A stretch of DNA of 64,000 bases from Anaerolineae bacterium (GTDB taxonomy: Bacteria; Chloroflexota; Anaerolineae; Aggregatilineales; UBA2796), in the NCBI GenBank assembly GCA_019637615.1, contig JAHBVJ010000027.1:1-64000 (forward strand), in the 5' to 3' direction. The notes under the pieces are model-generated. The model did not search any database, was not told the origin of the DNA, and worked only from the letters and a program-made list of their open reading frames with translations. This document shows, one piece after another, positions 9,191-20,759 of this stretch (positions within the stretch are counted from its first letter, which is position 1; each line of letters begins with the position of its first letter). Made by a program: the position numbers and the translations under genes.

Positions 9191-9580
9191 ATGGGAATAG
9201 CAGTTGAATGGACTATGTCAGAAGCCAACGTGATCGCTATGACCGTGGAAGGCAAGTGGACGTGGGACGATCTCAGCGGCGCGATGAATGCCGCCCATGA
9301 CATGATGGACGCCACCTCGTACGACGCTATCGATTTTCTGCTTGATATGCGGCACTGTGATATTTTGCCTTCCAATATTTTGTCGCGCATGAAGCACGTC
9401 AGCCAACATCATCATCCAAAATCGCGCGATATGGTCGTCGTCGGGGCGGGGCGCTTCGCTGACACCCTGTTTAACCTCATGGAGCGGATCATGCCGCAGC
9501 GTATGCAGCACATCAAGCTCGTGCAGACATTAGACGAGGCGCATCAGTACTTCAGGCAAACTCAGGCTATGCGAGTCTAG
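9191..9580 (+). CDS. STAS/SpoIIAA-like single-domain protein
   Basis: A 129-residue soluble protein that alternates beta and alpha stretches like SpoIIAA/STAS domains: VEGKWTWDDL, a central FLLDMRHCD strand, MVVVGAG, and TLDEAHQYFRQ at the end. A paralogue lies at 47382-47780 and shares the W-x-W-x-D start, a central Asp-x-Arg, the VVxAGxGxF core and the EAHxxxRQ tail. No kinase, phosphatase or sigma factor is adjacent, so a signalling role is inference only. ATG 9191 is preferred to 9176 because GGAG lies nine bases upstream. Confidence 0.7.
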   Translation: MGIAVEWTMSEANVIAMTVEGKWTWDDLSGAMNAAHDMMDATSYDAIDFLLDMRHCDILPSNILSRMKHVSQHHHPKSRDMVVVGAGRFADTLFNLMERIMPQRMQHIKLVQTLDEAHQYFRQTQAMRV

Positions 9581-9663
9581 GACAGAACACAGATGGCGAG
9601 GTAGGTAAAAAACACCGCGCCATCGTTGTATGCAAGTCTCAATTCCGGGGAAGGGCGCGGATT

Positions 9664-10005
9664 CTAACCCTGCGTGATCTCAGCGCTATCCATTTCGGAT
9701 TGCGCCTCATCACCGAGATCGTCTTCTGTTTCAAGAGAGACGCTGCTACCCGTCGATTGCGAACGCTGGATGGTGGAGGCTTGCAAGAGCCGTGCCAACG
9801 TCAACAGCGTTGACCCCATCGCGATTAGGCCAGCCATGTCCGCAGCGGGATCGCCCGTCGTCGGAATGATGCTGAACGCAAGCTGAAAGAAACTACAACC
9901 ACCTTCACAATTGATCTTACTGCCGTTGTAATCCTGAGCATGTGTCTGCGACGATGGGAATAATAACAGGAGTAAGCACAGGATACTTGCCACTAGGTAC
10001 CGCAT
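9664..10005 (-). CDS. small exported or membrane-anchored hypothetical protein
   Basis: The 113-residue product begins with a clear signal peptide (about 1-23, ending THAQ). A short segment with two cysteines (NCEGGC) follows, then a hydrophobic stretch around 55-75 that may be a membrane helix, and an acidic Ser/Glu-rich tail. I recognise no family. A GGAGGGAG site precedes the ATG, which supports its being a real gene. It converges on the STAS-like gene, with a small hairpin (9592-9598/9618-9624) between them. Confidence 0.6.
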   Translation of the reverse strand: MRYLVASILCLLLLLFPSSQTHAQDYNGSKINCEGGCSFFQLAFSIIPTTGDPAADMAGLIAMGSTLLTLARLLQASTIQRSQSTGSSVSLETEDDLGDEAQSEMDSAEITQG

Positions 10006-10116
10006 AACCGCTCCCTCCGCACTTCAATAAGCATTACGACGTAAGCGTAATAGGATAAGTGTACGATTCATATCCATATGATGCAACAATTGATCAATGT
10101 CGCATTTCGTTGAGAG

Positions 10117-12660
10117 CTATACCAAACCCAGTTCCTCGGCTTTGCGCAGGGCTTGGGTGCGGCTGTTGACCTGCAACTTGCCGTAGATATTGTTGATGTG
10201 ACGCTTGACCGTGCTTTCCGCGATCAGCAACCGCGCGGCGATCTTCTGGTTGGAATAGCCCTGTGCCAGCAACCGCATAATCTCTTGCTCACGCGAACTC
10301 AACGGCTCGATCATGATGTCATGGGAGACGGGCGTGGGGCGCGGCACATTCGGTTCGCCCGCCGCGATCAAGCGCTGCAAATAGGCATCGGAAAATGTGC
10401 TGTGTGAATCGCCCTGACGTGAACGCTGATTTTTGAGCATCTTCAACAAGCGCAACACGGGATGATCGCTCATTTTGAAGCCGTCGAGAAAACTGCGGAT
10501 CAGATCGCCGGATTCGGCAAGAGTCACCGCACGCGCGATGGCTTGTAGCGCCGCCGTCACCCGCCCCGCCATTTCTTGTGCCGCCGCCTGCAAGATCAGC
10601 CCCTGTACGGTGCGGTACTCCCACGCGCTGCCCTGACTGACGGCGACAAGCGTTTCGCTCAGGGCAAGCGCATCATCGGGTTTGTGCAGGTGCAGCGATA
10701 CCCACGCCAACAATCGATAATCTTGCCATTGGGCGTGCGTAAACGTATCATGTGCGTTCAGACCGCAACGGTACAGCCAACGCCACGCCGCCGTGAGATC
10801 GCCCGTGCTGATGTCCAAGGCGAGATGACGCGCCATGACTCGCGTCTGCGTGCCAGCGCTGACTGACGGTACCAGATGCTGGATCAGGCGCAGCGCCGAA
10901 CTTGCCCGCTGCATATCCCCCGCCGCCTCGCCCATCGTGCTATACAGGAGCCAGCTTGTCACCCGCAGTTCGGGCGCTTGATCGCGGATGGCGAAGCATT
11001 GTTGGAGATAACTGGAGGCTTCCTCCACACGATTCCACTCGAAGTACAGTTCCGCCAGAACCAGACAAGCCAGCGCTCGCACGGCTATCGCCATGCCGCT
11101 GCTGATGCGCACCGCTTCTAGCAGTGTTGATTCGGCCTGATGCAGCTTGCCACGCGCAAACTGAACGCACCCCAGTTGGACGAGCGCCGACAATCCCTGT
11201 GACGATGGCTGCGCACGGAGGGCAGGCAGCAGTTCCAATAGGCGGGTTTCCGCGCCACGCAGATCCCCTTGCAGCCAGAAATGATGCGCTTGATTCGCCG
11301 CGAGCATGTCGTTTCCGGCGGACTCCGCCCAGACGGGCGCGGACGGCGATAATTGGGAGGCCAGCGTAAAGAGCATGGTTTGAAGATCGCCAGTGGGAAG
11401 TTGCTGCCGCACTTGTTCCAAGGCCGCTTGCATGGTGGCTAATTGACGGCTGTCCCCTGCCAAGGCGTGCAAGGCCGTCTGGATCAGTACCAAGGCGGGA
11501 TAGTGCGCGATCATCAACGGCGGGAGCGACTCTAGCCAGCGGCGCAAGAGGCCGTGATGCTGCGCGTCCAGCAAGTCGGTCAGGTGCTGCATGATCAGGA
11601 CGGCGGCGCGTTCGGGCGAAGGCGATAACAGCCAGTGATCGATGGCAGCGCTGTACGCCCCTTGTCTCTGAGGTTGTGATTCATACCACGCGGCGACCTG
11701 CTGATGCAAAACGGGCACGATCTCCGGCTCTTGGCGCTTGAGACGGGACTGCAACGCCGCACGGAGCAGATGGGGATAATGCAAGTAGTGTTCGCCGTCC
11801 ACCTCGGTCGTGATGAGGAGATTGGCGCGGCGGGCGTCTTCCAACAACGACGCGGTTTCAGCTTGCCCAGTGATCACGCGGCACAGATCGGCGTTGAACT
11901 CGGTCAGGAGGCTGGTATAGAGCATGAAACGCTGCAATTTGCGGGGCTGGATGAACAGCGTTTCCTGAATGAGATATTCCTCGATGTGGCGGCTGACCAG
12001 CGACACCGGATCGGCTAGGTAGAGGCCGAGTTCGCTTTCGGCGCAGCGCTGCAAGGCATCCACCGCCAGCTTGACACCCGTGATCCAGCCTTCGGTCTGC
12101 TCTTGCAACTGTTCGGTAAGGGCGGTCAGGATGCCTTCGGGCAACGTCCCCGCGAAGGCTTGATTGACGATCTGGGCGATTTCGTCCTGCGTACAGGTCA
12201 GACCGCCGAGATAGCCATAACTGCGGGCGGTTTCCACGAGCTGGTTGGGCACGCCCAAGCGGCTGAGGAGGATAAAGCGCTCGTTGGAGGCGGAACCTCG
12301 AATGATCTCGGCAAGCAGGTCGTGGATCGGCTGCGAGTCGATGGCCTCGTAGCTATCCAGCACGATGTATAAGGGTTGATCGGCAGGTTTGGCAGACGCC
12401 GAGGTCGATTCCGTCGCCGCGTTGAGATAGTGGGCAAAGCGCTGTGGATCGTTGTCATGATGATCGAGGCTCACCCACGCGATGCGATGCCCGCGCGTGC
12501 GCAGCCACTTGGCGACCAGCATGGTTTTGCCCGCGCCAGCCAAGGCAGAAATAACCCACACTTTCAACGGCTTATCCAGCGCCGAAAATAGATGCGGACG
12601 TGGTATTAAGGTGGCGTTGATCGTCGGGACAGCGATCTTGGTCGCAAGCAAAGGCTCCAT
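10117..12660 (-). CDS. MalT-like LuxR-family ATP-dependent transcriptional regulator
   Basis: An 847-residue STAND-type regulator. It has a P-loop GAGKT at 42-46 (ISALAGAGKTML), an AAA/NACHT-like region to about 300, a long helical TPR-like middle, and a C-terminal LuxR helix-turn-helix (LSSREQEIMRLLAQGYSNQK to the end). By analogy with MalT, a ligand binding the repeat region would drive ATP-dependent oligomerisation and promoter activation; the inducer is unknown. The frame opens at TTG 12666, and ATG 12660 is the preferred start. The neighbours give no target; the divergent gene at 12795 is a candidate. Confidence 0.88.
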   Translation of the reverse strand: MEPLLATKIAVPTINATLIPRPHLFSALDKPLKVWVISALAGAGKTMLVAKWLRTRGHRIAWVSLDHHDNDPQRFAHYLNAATESTSASAKPADQPLYIVLDSYEAIDSQPIHDLLAEIIRGSASNERFILLSRLGVPNQLVETARSYGYLGGLTCTQDEIAQIVNQAFAGTLPEGILTALTEQLQEQTEGWITGVKLAVDALQRCAESELGLYLADPVSLVSRHIEEYLIQETLFIQPRKLQRFMLYTSLLTEFNADLCRVITGQAETASLLEDARRANLLITTEVDGEHYLHYPHLLRAALQSRLKRQEPEIVPVLHQQVAAWYESQPQRQGAYSAAIDHWLLSPSPERAAVLIMQHLTDLLDAQHHGLLRRWLESLPPLMIAHYPALVLIQTALHALAGDSRQLATMQAALEQVRQQLPTGDLQTMLFTLASQLSPSAPVWAESAGNDMLAANQAHHFWLQGDLRGAETRLLELLPALRAQPSSQGLSALVQLGCVQFARGKLHQAESTLLEAVRISSGMAIAVRALACLVLAELYFEWNRVEEASSYLQQCFAIRDQAPELRVTSWLLYSTMGEAAGDMQRASSALRLIQHLVPSVSAGTQTRVMARHLALDISTGDLTAAWRWLYRCGLNAHDTFTHAQWQDYRLLAWVSLHLHKPDDALALSETLVAVSQGSAWEYRTVQGLILQAAAQEMAGRVTAALQAIARAVTLAESGDLIRSFLDGFKMSDHPVLRLLKMLKNQRSRQGDSHSTFSDAYLQRLIAAGEPNVPRPTPVSHDIMIEPLSSREQEIMRLLAQGYSNQKIAARLLIAESTVKRHINNIYGKLQVNSRTQALRKAEELGLV

Positions 12661-12794
12661 GTACAAAGTATGGCGAAACTCGGATGTTGGTGCAAGCAGA
12701 TGATAGACGATGGTGATACGCTCTACGCTTACACGATCTCGTGGCTTCTCGCGAAGTTGTTTTTGGTGTGAATCGGGGTTGGTGTGAAGAGACG

Positions 12795-13400
12795 ATGACG
12801 AAATTCTCGCGCGTCGTTACGCGGCTGGTAATGATCGCCGCCCTGAGCGTCTGGTTGGCTAGGGCACTAGGCTATGTCGGCGCGCCGATGTCTGACGGCT
12901 ATCGCGAACTGGCGGCGCAGCTTCATGTGGAGGGTGATGTGGTGTGCTGGAACGCGTTGTGTCCGGGCAAGACGTTGTTTGATGAAGCCAAACGATCAAG
13001 CGCTAACTTTCCAGTGGTGTTCAGCGATAACTTTGGCTTCGAAATTCAGTATTCAACGCAGATCAATGTACAGGTTGCCAATGATGGCGGAACCGACTTG
13101 ACGCCCATCAGCGTTGTTTCACTCCGATTCGCACCTGATTATCTGACGCTGGGCGAGGCTGTTCTTTGGGCAGGTGATCCTCAATCGGTGGATAGAAGCA
13201 CCCGCATCCAACTGCCGTGGCAGAAGGGCATGTGTTTCCCCACAGGCGTTAGCGCCTTCTTTCGAGGGACTACGCATCGGATACAAACGACGCTGCCAAT
13301 CATTGCGATGGTACTGCAAGAGCCAACGCGCGATAGTTACTGCTCTAGCGCTGAATATGTCCGCTGGCAGGGCTTTGCTAAGCGTCCGTTTGAGGATTGA
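12795..13400 (+). CDS. hypothetical protein with one N-terminal membrane segment
   Basis: The 201-residue product has a hydrophobic segment near the N-terminus (about residues 9-30), which may be a membrane anchor or uncleaved signal. A polar, mainly beta-like domain follows with a few cysteines (VVCWNALCPG, KGMCF, SYCSS) that could form disulfides outside the cell. I recognise no family. The frame is open from 12741, but the ATG at 12795 puts the hydrophobic segment at the start. It is divergent from the MalT-like gene, with a strong terminator at its end. Confidence 0.6.
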   Translation: MTKFSRVVTRLVMIAALSVWLARALGYVGAPMSDGYRELAAQLHVEGDVVCWNALCPGKTLFDEAKRSSANFPVVFSDNFGFEIQYSTQINVQVANDGGTDLTPISVVSLRFAPDYLTLGEAVLWAGDPQSVDRSTRIQLPWQKGMCFPTGVSAFFRGTTHRIQTTLPIIAMVLQEPTRDSYCSSAEYVRWQGFAKRPFED

Positions 13401-13403
13401 GGC

Positions 13404-13442
13404 TACCTGCTCATGATGCTGTCTCTAGATCATGAGCAGGTA
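13404..13442. terminator. strong bidirectional terminator
   Basis: A 14-bp perfect stem TACCTGCTCATGAT/ATCATGAGCAGGTA (13404-13417 and 13429-13442) is followed by AGTTTTGTC on the plus strand. It sits between the hypothetical gene and the convergent acnA. Confidence 0.8.
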
Positions 13443-13453
13443 AGTTTTGTCAT

Positions 13454-16180
<2,727 letters not shown>

Positions 16181-16197
16181 TGAAGTGCTCCATATCA

Positions 16198-16968
16198 TCA
16201 AGCGGAAGCGGAGTCGAGGTTTGCCGCGAATAAAATCCGGTTGAAGCCGAAGAAAGCTGGACTGGTGGGCCACTTGGTGCGCAGGCGCTCCGTGTAACGC
16301 GCCAAGAATGCCTCGTGCAGATCGGCAGGCAGCCGTTCCAGATATGGCACGAGCGCCGTGCCACGCGTCCAGTCGCGCACCGCTTCGGCGTTTTCCAGCA
16401 CATGCGGATACACCTTCTCGAAAACGGTCAGGTTGCGCCCGCCATGCTGATACAGCAGTTCGGCATACTCCCCGACAGTCAGGACGGGTGATTGGCGCGT
16501 CCAGCCATTGAGCGCGGCCTGAAACGGCGCTTCGGAGGCCGTCGCGAGGATCGTCATGTGTGCGGGTGCCTTGTGGTTGGACGGCAATTGCACCACCAAC
16601 TGACCGCCGGGGCGCACGAGGCTCAACAGGCGCGGGATCAGCGCGGGATGATCTTCCACCCACTGAATGGCGGCGTTGGAAAATACTACGTCCCACTGCC
16701 CCGTGACCTCCTCAAGCTGCGCACGCTCGAAGCGCAAGCCAGCACGCACCTGCGCGGCGGTCTTCGCCAGCATGTGCGGCGAACTGTCAATGCCGAGGAC
16801 ATCGCTGTGTGGCAGTGCATCCGCGAGACGGCGGGTGAGTTCGCCCGTACCGCAGCCGAGATCGATGACGGTCAAGCCGTCGCGGCGCTCGATGAGCTGC
16901 ATCAGGTCGTCAAAGGGGGCGGAGCGTTCCTTCTCAAATTGGTGATACGTATCTGGATTCCAAGGCAT
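16198..16968 (-). CDS. tam: trans-aconitate 2-methyltransferase
   Basis: A 256-residue class-I SAM-dependent methyltransferase. It has motif I VIDLGCGTGELTRRL at about 34-48 and the acidic GIDSSPHM strand. The N-terminus MPWNPDTYHQFEKERSAPFDDL is characteristic of the Tam family. Tam methylates trans-aconitate, a spontaneous inhibitory by-product of the aconitase intermediate. Its position 17 bases upstream of acnA in the same direction fits that damage-control role and supports the name. Confidence 0.88.
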   Translation of the reverse strand: MPWNPDTYHQFEKERSAPFDDLMQLIERRDGLTVIDLGCGTGELTRRLADALPHSDVLGIDSSPHMLAKTAAQVRAGLRFERAQLEEVTGQWDVVFSNAAIQWVEDHPALIPRLLSLVRPGGQLVVQLPSNHKAPAHMTILATASEAPFQAALNGWTRQSPVLTVGEYAELLYQHGGRNLTVFEKVYPHVLENAEAVRDWTRGTALVPYLERLPADLHEAFLARYTERLRTKWPTSPAFFGFNRILFAANLDSASA

Positions 16969-17009
16969 GGCGGCTCGCTTTCAGGTTGCTGAATAAGGCA
17001 TAACACCAT

Positions 17010-17060
17010 CTTAGGATAAAGTGATTTATAATTCAAACTGATGATTTCAATCAGATTTAT
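17010..17060. promoter_or_regulatory. candidate LysR operator region between tam and the LysR gene
   Basis: The 107-base divergent gap contains two AT-rich dyads: ATAAAGTGATTTAT (17016-17029) and CTGAT-N7-ATCAG (17038-17054). Such dyads between a LysR gene and its divergent target are the usual binding sites of this family. The regulated genes would be tam-acnA and the regulator itself. Confidence 0.5.
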
Positions 17061-17075
17061 AGAAAGCATCTATAG

Positions 17076-17987
17076 ATGAGTCTTGATCTGCATAAATTGG
17101 AGATTTTCGCGGCGGTGGCGCGCCTGATGAGCTTCACGCGGGCGGCGGATCAACTGCACATGACGCAGCCGACGGTTTCGCAGCAGCTTGCCATGCTGGA
17201 GGCGCAGATCGGCACGGCGTTGATCGAGCGGGATACGCGGCGGCTGCGCTTGACGGCGGCGGGTGAAGCGCTGTTACCCTATGCGGAACGCCTGCTGACC
17301 GTCTCTAACGAGGCCATCGAGGCTGCCCGCGCCGCCGCCGGACTGGCTGACCGCACGCTGCGACTCGGCGTCGGACACACGATGGCGATCTACCTGCTGC
17401 CCAAACTGCTGAGTCAGTATCAGACGTTGCATTCGGGACACCACGTGCGGATCAGCGTGGGGAATACGGCGGAACTGCTGCTGGCGGTGGCGATGGAAAC
17501 CGCCGACCTTGTGCTGGTCGGGTCGCCCGCCGCGCATCCTGACGTGATCGTGACGCCGTTCATGCATGACCGTCTGGTGGTGATTGTCGCGCCGTCGGAT
17601 GCGTGGGCTGACCGCGCCGAGATCGCCTTGGACGAGCTGCGCGAACGCATCCTGCTCACGCGTGAACCCGGATCGGCGCTGCACGCGACGGTGGAACGGC
17701 TGCTCGGCGCTACGATCCTCGCCAGCGAGTCGGTGATCCAACTAGGCGAGACGGAGGCGATCAAGCGCAGTGTGGAGGCTGGCCTCGGCGTGGCGCTGAT
17801 TCAGGGCATCGCCGTCGAGCGCGAGGTGGCGGCGGGCAACTTGCGGGCGCTCAGGCTGATCGGCGGCGATGACAGCCGCACGTATGCCTATGCACAGCGG
17901 CGGGGACACACATTGTCTTCAGCGACGGAAGCCTTCATCGCGCTGCTGAACAGTCTATCGAATCACCAGATTCATCATATTAATTAG
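17076..17987 (+). CDS. LysR-family transcriptional regulator
   Basis: The 303-residue protein has an N-terminal winged helix-turn-helix (LEIFAAVARLMSFTRAADQLHMTQPTVSQQL) and a periplasmic-binding-like effector domain from about 90 on. It is divergent from tam-acnA across a gap with dyad operators, so control of aconitase by a TCA-cycle metabolite is likely (inference). The domain is also similar to CysB/CbbR-type regulators, and the ligand cannot be read from sequence. Confidence 0.9.
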   Translation: MSLDLHKLEIFAAVARLMSFTRAADQLHMTQPTVSQQLAMLEAQIGTALIERDTRRLRLTAAGEALLPYAERLLTVSNEAIEAARAAAGLADRTLRLGVGHTMAIYLLPKLLSQYQTLHSGHHVRISVGNTAELLLAVAMETADLVLVGSPAAHPDVIVTPFMHDRLVVIVAPSDAWADRAEIALDELRERILLTREPGSALHATVERLLGATILASESVIQLGETEAIKRSVEAGLGVALIQGIAVEREVAAGNLRALRLIGGDDSRTYAYAQRRGHTLSSATEAFIALLNSLSNHQIHHIN

Positions 17988-18010
17988 GATGTCTGAAATC
18001 GATATACATC

Positions 18011-18095
18011 AATACACGCGAATATATTGTGTATTCAATACATTGTAATAATGATAATATATACTTTATCAGATTCATTAGTGTATTGAATATTG
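18011..18095 (+). promoter_or_regulatory. AT-rich region with repeated GTGTATT motifs before the caspase-like gene
   Basis: AATACAC (18011-18017) and GTGTATT (18029-18035) form an inverted repeat with an 11-base spacer. TGTATTCAATACA (18030-18042) is a perfect 13-base palindrome, and GTGTATTGAA recurs at 18081. The clustering suggests an operator for the gene starting at 18158, or a signal of the AT-rich island. Confidence 0.4.
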
Positions 18096-18157
18096 CGATC
18101 TATTGCCCCTGCAATTTTCATGCTTGGGCGCGAAAATCAAAAATAGGAGCTGAGTTT

Positions 18158-19819
18158 ATGACTACAAGAGGCCTTTTTATAGGGATTGATGAATATAAGG
18201 ATACGTTACACATACATTCTCTTCAATATGCTGTGCGAGATGCGGCTAGTATGAATGATACTTTTAAAGCAATGGGCGCAGAGACAAAATTACTTACTAA
18301 TTCACAAGCGACAGCGCTTGAAATTCGGCGAGAAATCACAAAACTGGCGCATAGGGTTCAGTCTGATGATACCGCAATCATATACTTTGCCGGACATGGA
18401 GCTAGAGATAGACTTTTGTCTCGTAATTCTGACCGCCCCTTAGTGCCATTTTTAATCCCGCACGATGCATTTCAGAGTGAGCTAATTGCGACCGCTATTC
18501 CGATTAGAGAGATGATCCATTTTTTGGAGATGATTCCTGCTCGCGCCACTATTTTCATTTTTGATTCGTGTTATAGTGGCGCATCCGCCAACTCTAGGAC
18601 ATTTGAACTTCCGGGCATTCGTGATGGGGAGGCAAGTGAATCAGTGTTTCGAGAAATATCAGGAGAAGGGACAGTTATTTTGGCGGCATCACGGGATAAT
18701 GAACCCTCTTTTGAGGATCACCGAAGCGGTCATGGAATCTTTACAGCTTGCCTTCTTGATGCTTTATCTGGAGGTGCGAAGATAAATGATGATGGCAGGA
18801 TCAATCTAGATTCGATCTTTTCATACTTGCAGACAGAAGTGCCTAAGAGAACCCAAGATCTATATAATTCCATACAAATACCGATGAAACATGGTACGAT
18901 TTTGAGAGATATTGCCTTTCCCTCCATGCCAAAGTCCTCTGGACGTACTCTTGAGAGTTTTCCTTTTGGATTTTTACCAATCAGTATTGTTGTTGGCGAT
19001 CGAAGAGAAGCGAAGCCCAAAACAGCCGGAGACATTCTGGCATTACCGGGTTCCTCCGCAGACTTGAGATGGATTCTTAGCCTTGGACTGCCGAAAAATA
19101 CGGAAATAATCTCAGACAAAATTTTCCGTCAAGGGAATGAGACCTATTTAAGGGAACATTTCGGGCAACGGAACCTTCTAATAATAGGCTCTCCAGCGGT
19201 AAACCACTTAGCACAGATTGTAAATGAAACAGCATTCTTTCCATTTGCTGATGCTTTAAAGGTACACGAACAGACAAAATCAATTAGAGATGATATTGAT
19301 AAGCGATCTCATAGTCGAAGCGAGTTAGCCGAATTCATTAGTGATGCGAATAATTTGGATAGGATTAATTTCTATATGAATGAGTATCAACTTGGCGGAT
19401 TCATCGATCCAACGTTCAAATTTCTCAAACGTGGAGCAAAAATTCCAAATGATCGTGATTATGGCACAATAACACTTTGCCGGAATCCTTATTCATTGTC
19501 AGGTGAATATGTCAGCATTTTGGTCGGTGGTGTTCATCTCCCCGGAACAATGCATGCATTACCACTCCTAGCGCACGCTCGAGAAGAATTTAAGGATAAA
19601 CCGTTGGGTGGAGTATTCCACGTAGAACTTGCAGAAAGTTTGTGGGAAGACAGAGTTGCTGAAGGCAAACCTTTTTGGAGTACCGAGGCTTACACGGTAA
19701 ATCAAATGCGTGCAGCGCTTACGGAACTCAAGGACAAACCAAGCACACTTGATTTTCCGCAGCGCATTGCTGTAGTTTGCCTTTCTCTGCTGGATCAACT
19801 CCAAGAGAAATCTACTTAA
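18158..19819 (+). CDS. caspase-like (peptidase C14) protein with an unassigned C-terminal region
   Basis: The 553-residue product has an N-terminal caspase/metacaspase fold: GLFIGIDEYK, a catalytic His80 in YFAGHGA, a catalytic Cys138 in FDSCYSG, and LAASRDNE-type core strands. A large region from about 285 to the end matches nothing I can name. It contains a Rossmann-like NLLIIGSPAVN segment and a later NPYS...VSILVGGVHLPGT segment. The start is ATG 18158, with AGGAG eight bases upstream; the frame opens further at 18029. The gene and its flanks are clearly more AT-rich than the neighbours, which suggests recent acquisition. Caspase-like proteins often act as effectors in bacterial immune or death pathways, but no partner genes are adjacent, so a defence role is inference. 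Confidence 0.82.
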   Translation: MTTRGLFIGIDEYKDTLHIHSLQYAVRDAASMNDTFKAMGAETKLLTNSQATALEIRREITKLAHRVQSDDTAIIYFAGHGARDRLLSRNSDRPLVPFLIPHDAFQSELIATAIPIREMIHFLEMIPARATIFIFDSCYSGASANSRTFELPGIRDGEASESVFREISGEGTVILAASRDNEPSFEDHRSGHGIFTACLLDALSGGAKINDDGRINLDSIFSYLQTEVPKRTQDLYNSIQIPMKHGTILRDIAFPSMPKSSGRTLESFPFGFLPISIVVGDRREAKPKTAGDILALPGSSADLRWILSLGLPKNTEIISDKIFRQGNETYLREHFGQRNLLIIGSPAVNHLAQIVNETAFFPFADALKVHEQTKSIRDDIDKRSHSRSELAEFISDANNLDRINFYMNEYQLGGFIDPTFKFLKRGAKIPNDRDYGTITLCRNPYSLSGEYVSILVGGVHLPGTMHALPLLAHAREEFKDKPLGGVFHVELAESLWEDRVAEGKPFWSTEAYTVNQMRAALTELKDKPSTLDFPQRIAVVCLSLLDQLQEKST

Positions 19820-20071
19820 ATGCAATATATAAGCATTTCAATTTTTTCATAAGCACACATGTGCCTACTTTGAAAACTATGGGGTTTTTACTCCGTCCAT
19901 GCTTTTACCATCATGTGATTTCACACTGCGATTGAATACGACTGATATGTAACCATTCCCAACAGTGTCATACTTTGGATGGAATTTCTCATTAGCGCCG
20001 TCAACCCCTGTTATAGTATAGACAAGTAAAAATGTCGTATAAGAAGACACTTCCCAACCAGAGGACACTGA

Positions 20072-20725
20072 ATGACGATCCGAATACTCATCGTTGATGA
20101 TCACGCTGTCGTGCGGCAAGGCTTGCGGATGTTTTTGAGTCTCGACAAAGAACTCGAAATCGTGGGCGAGGCCGTCGATGGCAAACAAGGCATCGAGATG
20201 GCGCGCCGCGTGACGCCGGACGTGATCTTGATGGACTTGCTGATGCCGATCATGGATGGCATCACGGCGATTGGCCTCCTCCGGCACGAAATGCCCGATA
20301 CGGAAATCATCGCGCTGACCAGCGTGCTCGAAGATAACGCGGTGGTCGGGGCGATCCGCGCGGGGGCGATTGGCTATCTGCTCAAGGATACCGACGCTGG
20401 CGAATTGATCCGCGCGATCAAGGCGGCGGCGGCGGGGCAGGTGCAGCTTTCGCCCAAGGCGGCGGCGAAATTAGTGCGCGAAGTCCGCACGCCGGAAAGC
20501 CCGGAGTCGCTGACCGAGCGCGAGACGGACGTGCTGCGGCTGCTCGCCAAGGGGCTATCTAACAAGGAGATCGCACTGGCACTGACGCTCGGTGAAACGA
20601 CCATCAAATCGCACGTCAGCAATGTGCTCAGTAAGCTAGGCGTAAACAGCCGCACCCAAGCGGCGTTATATGCGTCCCGAATCGGTTTGGTGGATAATCT
20701 TGGCGACAACAAACAATCATCGTAA
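20072..20725 (+). CDS. NarL/FixJ-family response regulator
   Basis: The 217-residue protein has a receiver domain with the phosphorylation site Asp55 (VILMDLLMPIMDG) and conserved acidic pair DDH near residue 9-11. A LuxR-type helix-turn-helix follows (LTERETDVLRLLAKGLSNKEIA, about 150-215). The start ATG follows GAGGA. The downstream histidine kinase of the matching NarX/DegS type starts 34 bases after the stop, so the two form a two-component pair. The target genes are unknown. Confidence 0.93.
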   Translation: MTIRILIVDDHAVVRQGLRMFLSLDKELEIVGEAVDGKQGIEMARRVTPDVILMDLLMPIMDGITAIGLLRHEMPDTEIIALTSVLEDNAVVGAIRAGAIGYLLKDTDAGELIRAIKAAAAGQVQLSPKAAAKLVREVRTPESPESLTERETDVLRLLAKGLSNKEIALALTLGETTIKSHVSNVLSKLGVNSRTQAALYASRIGLVDNLGDNKQSS

Positions 20726-20759
20726 TCCTCATCAAGACAGGATAACACAGGTAGTCGCC

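Noticed and set aside
16181..16696. N-terminal extension of AcnA (172 extra codons)
   Set aside because: This part is the methyltransferase gene read in another frame. A good ribosome site and the expected N-terminus place the start at 16180.
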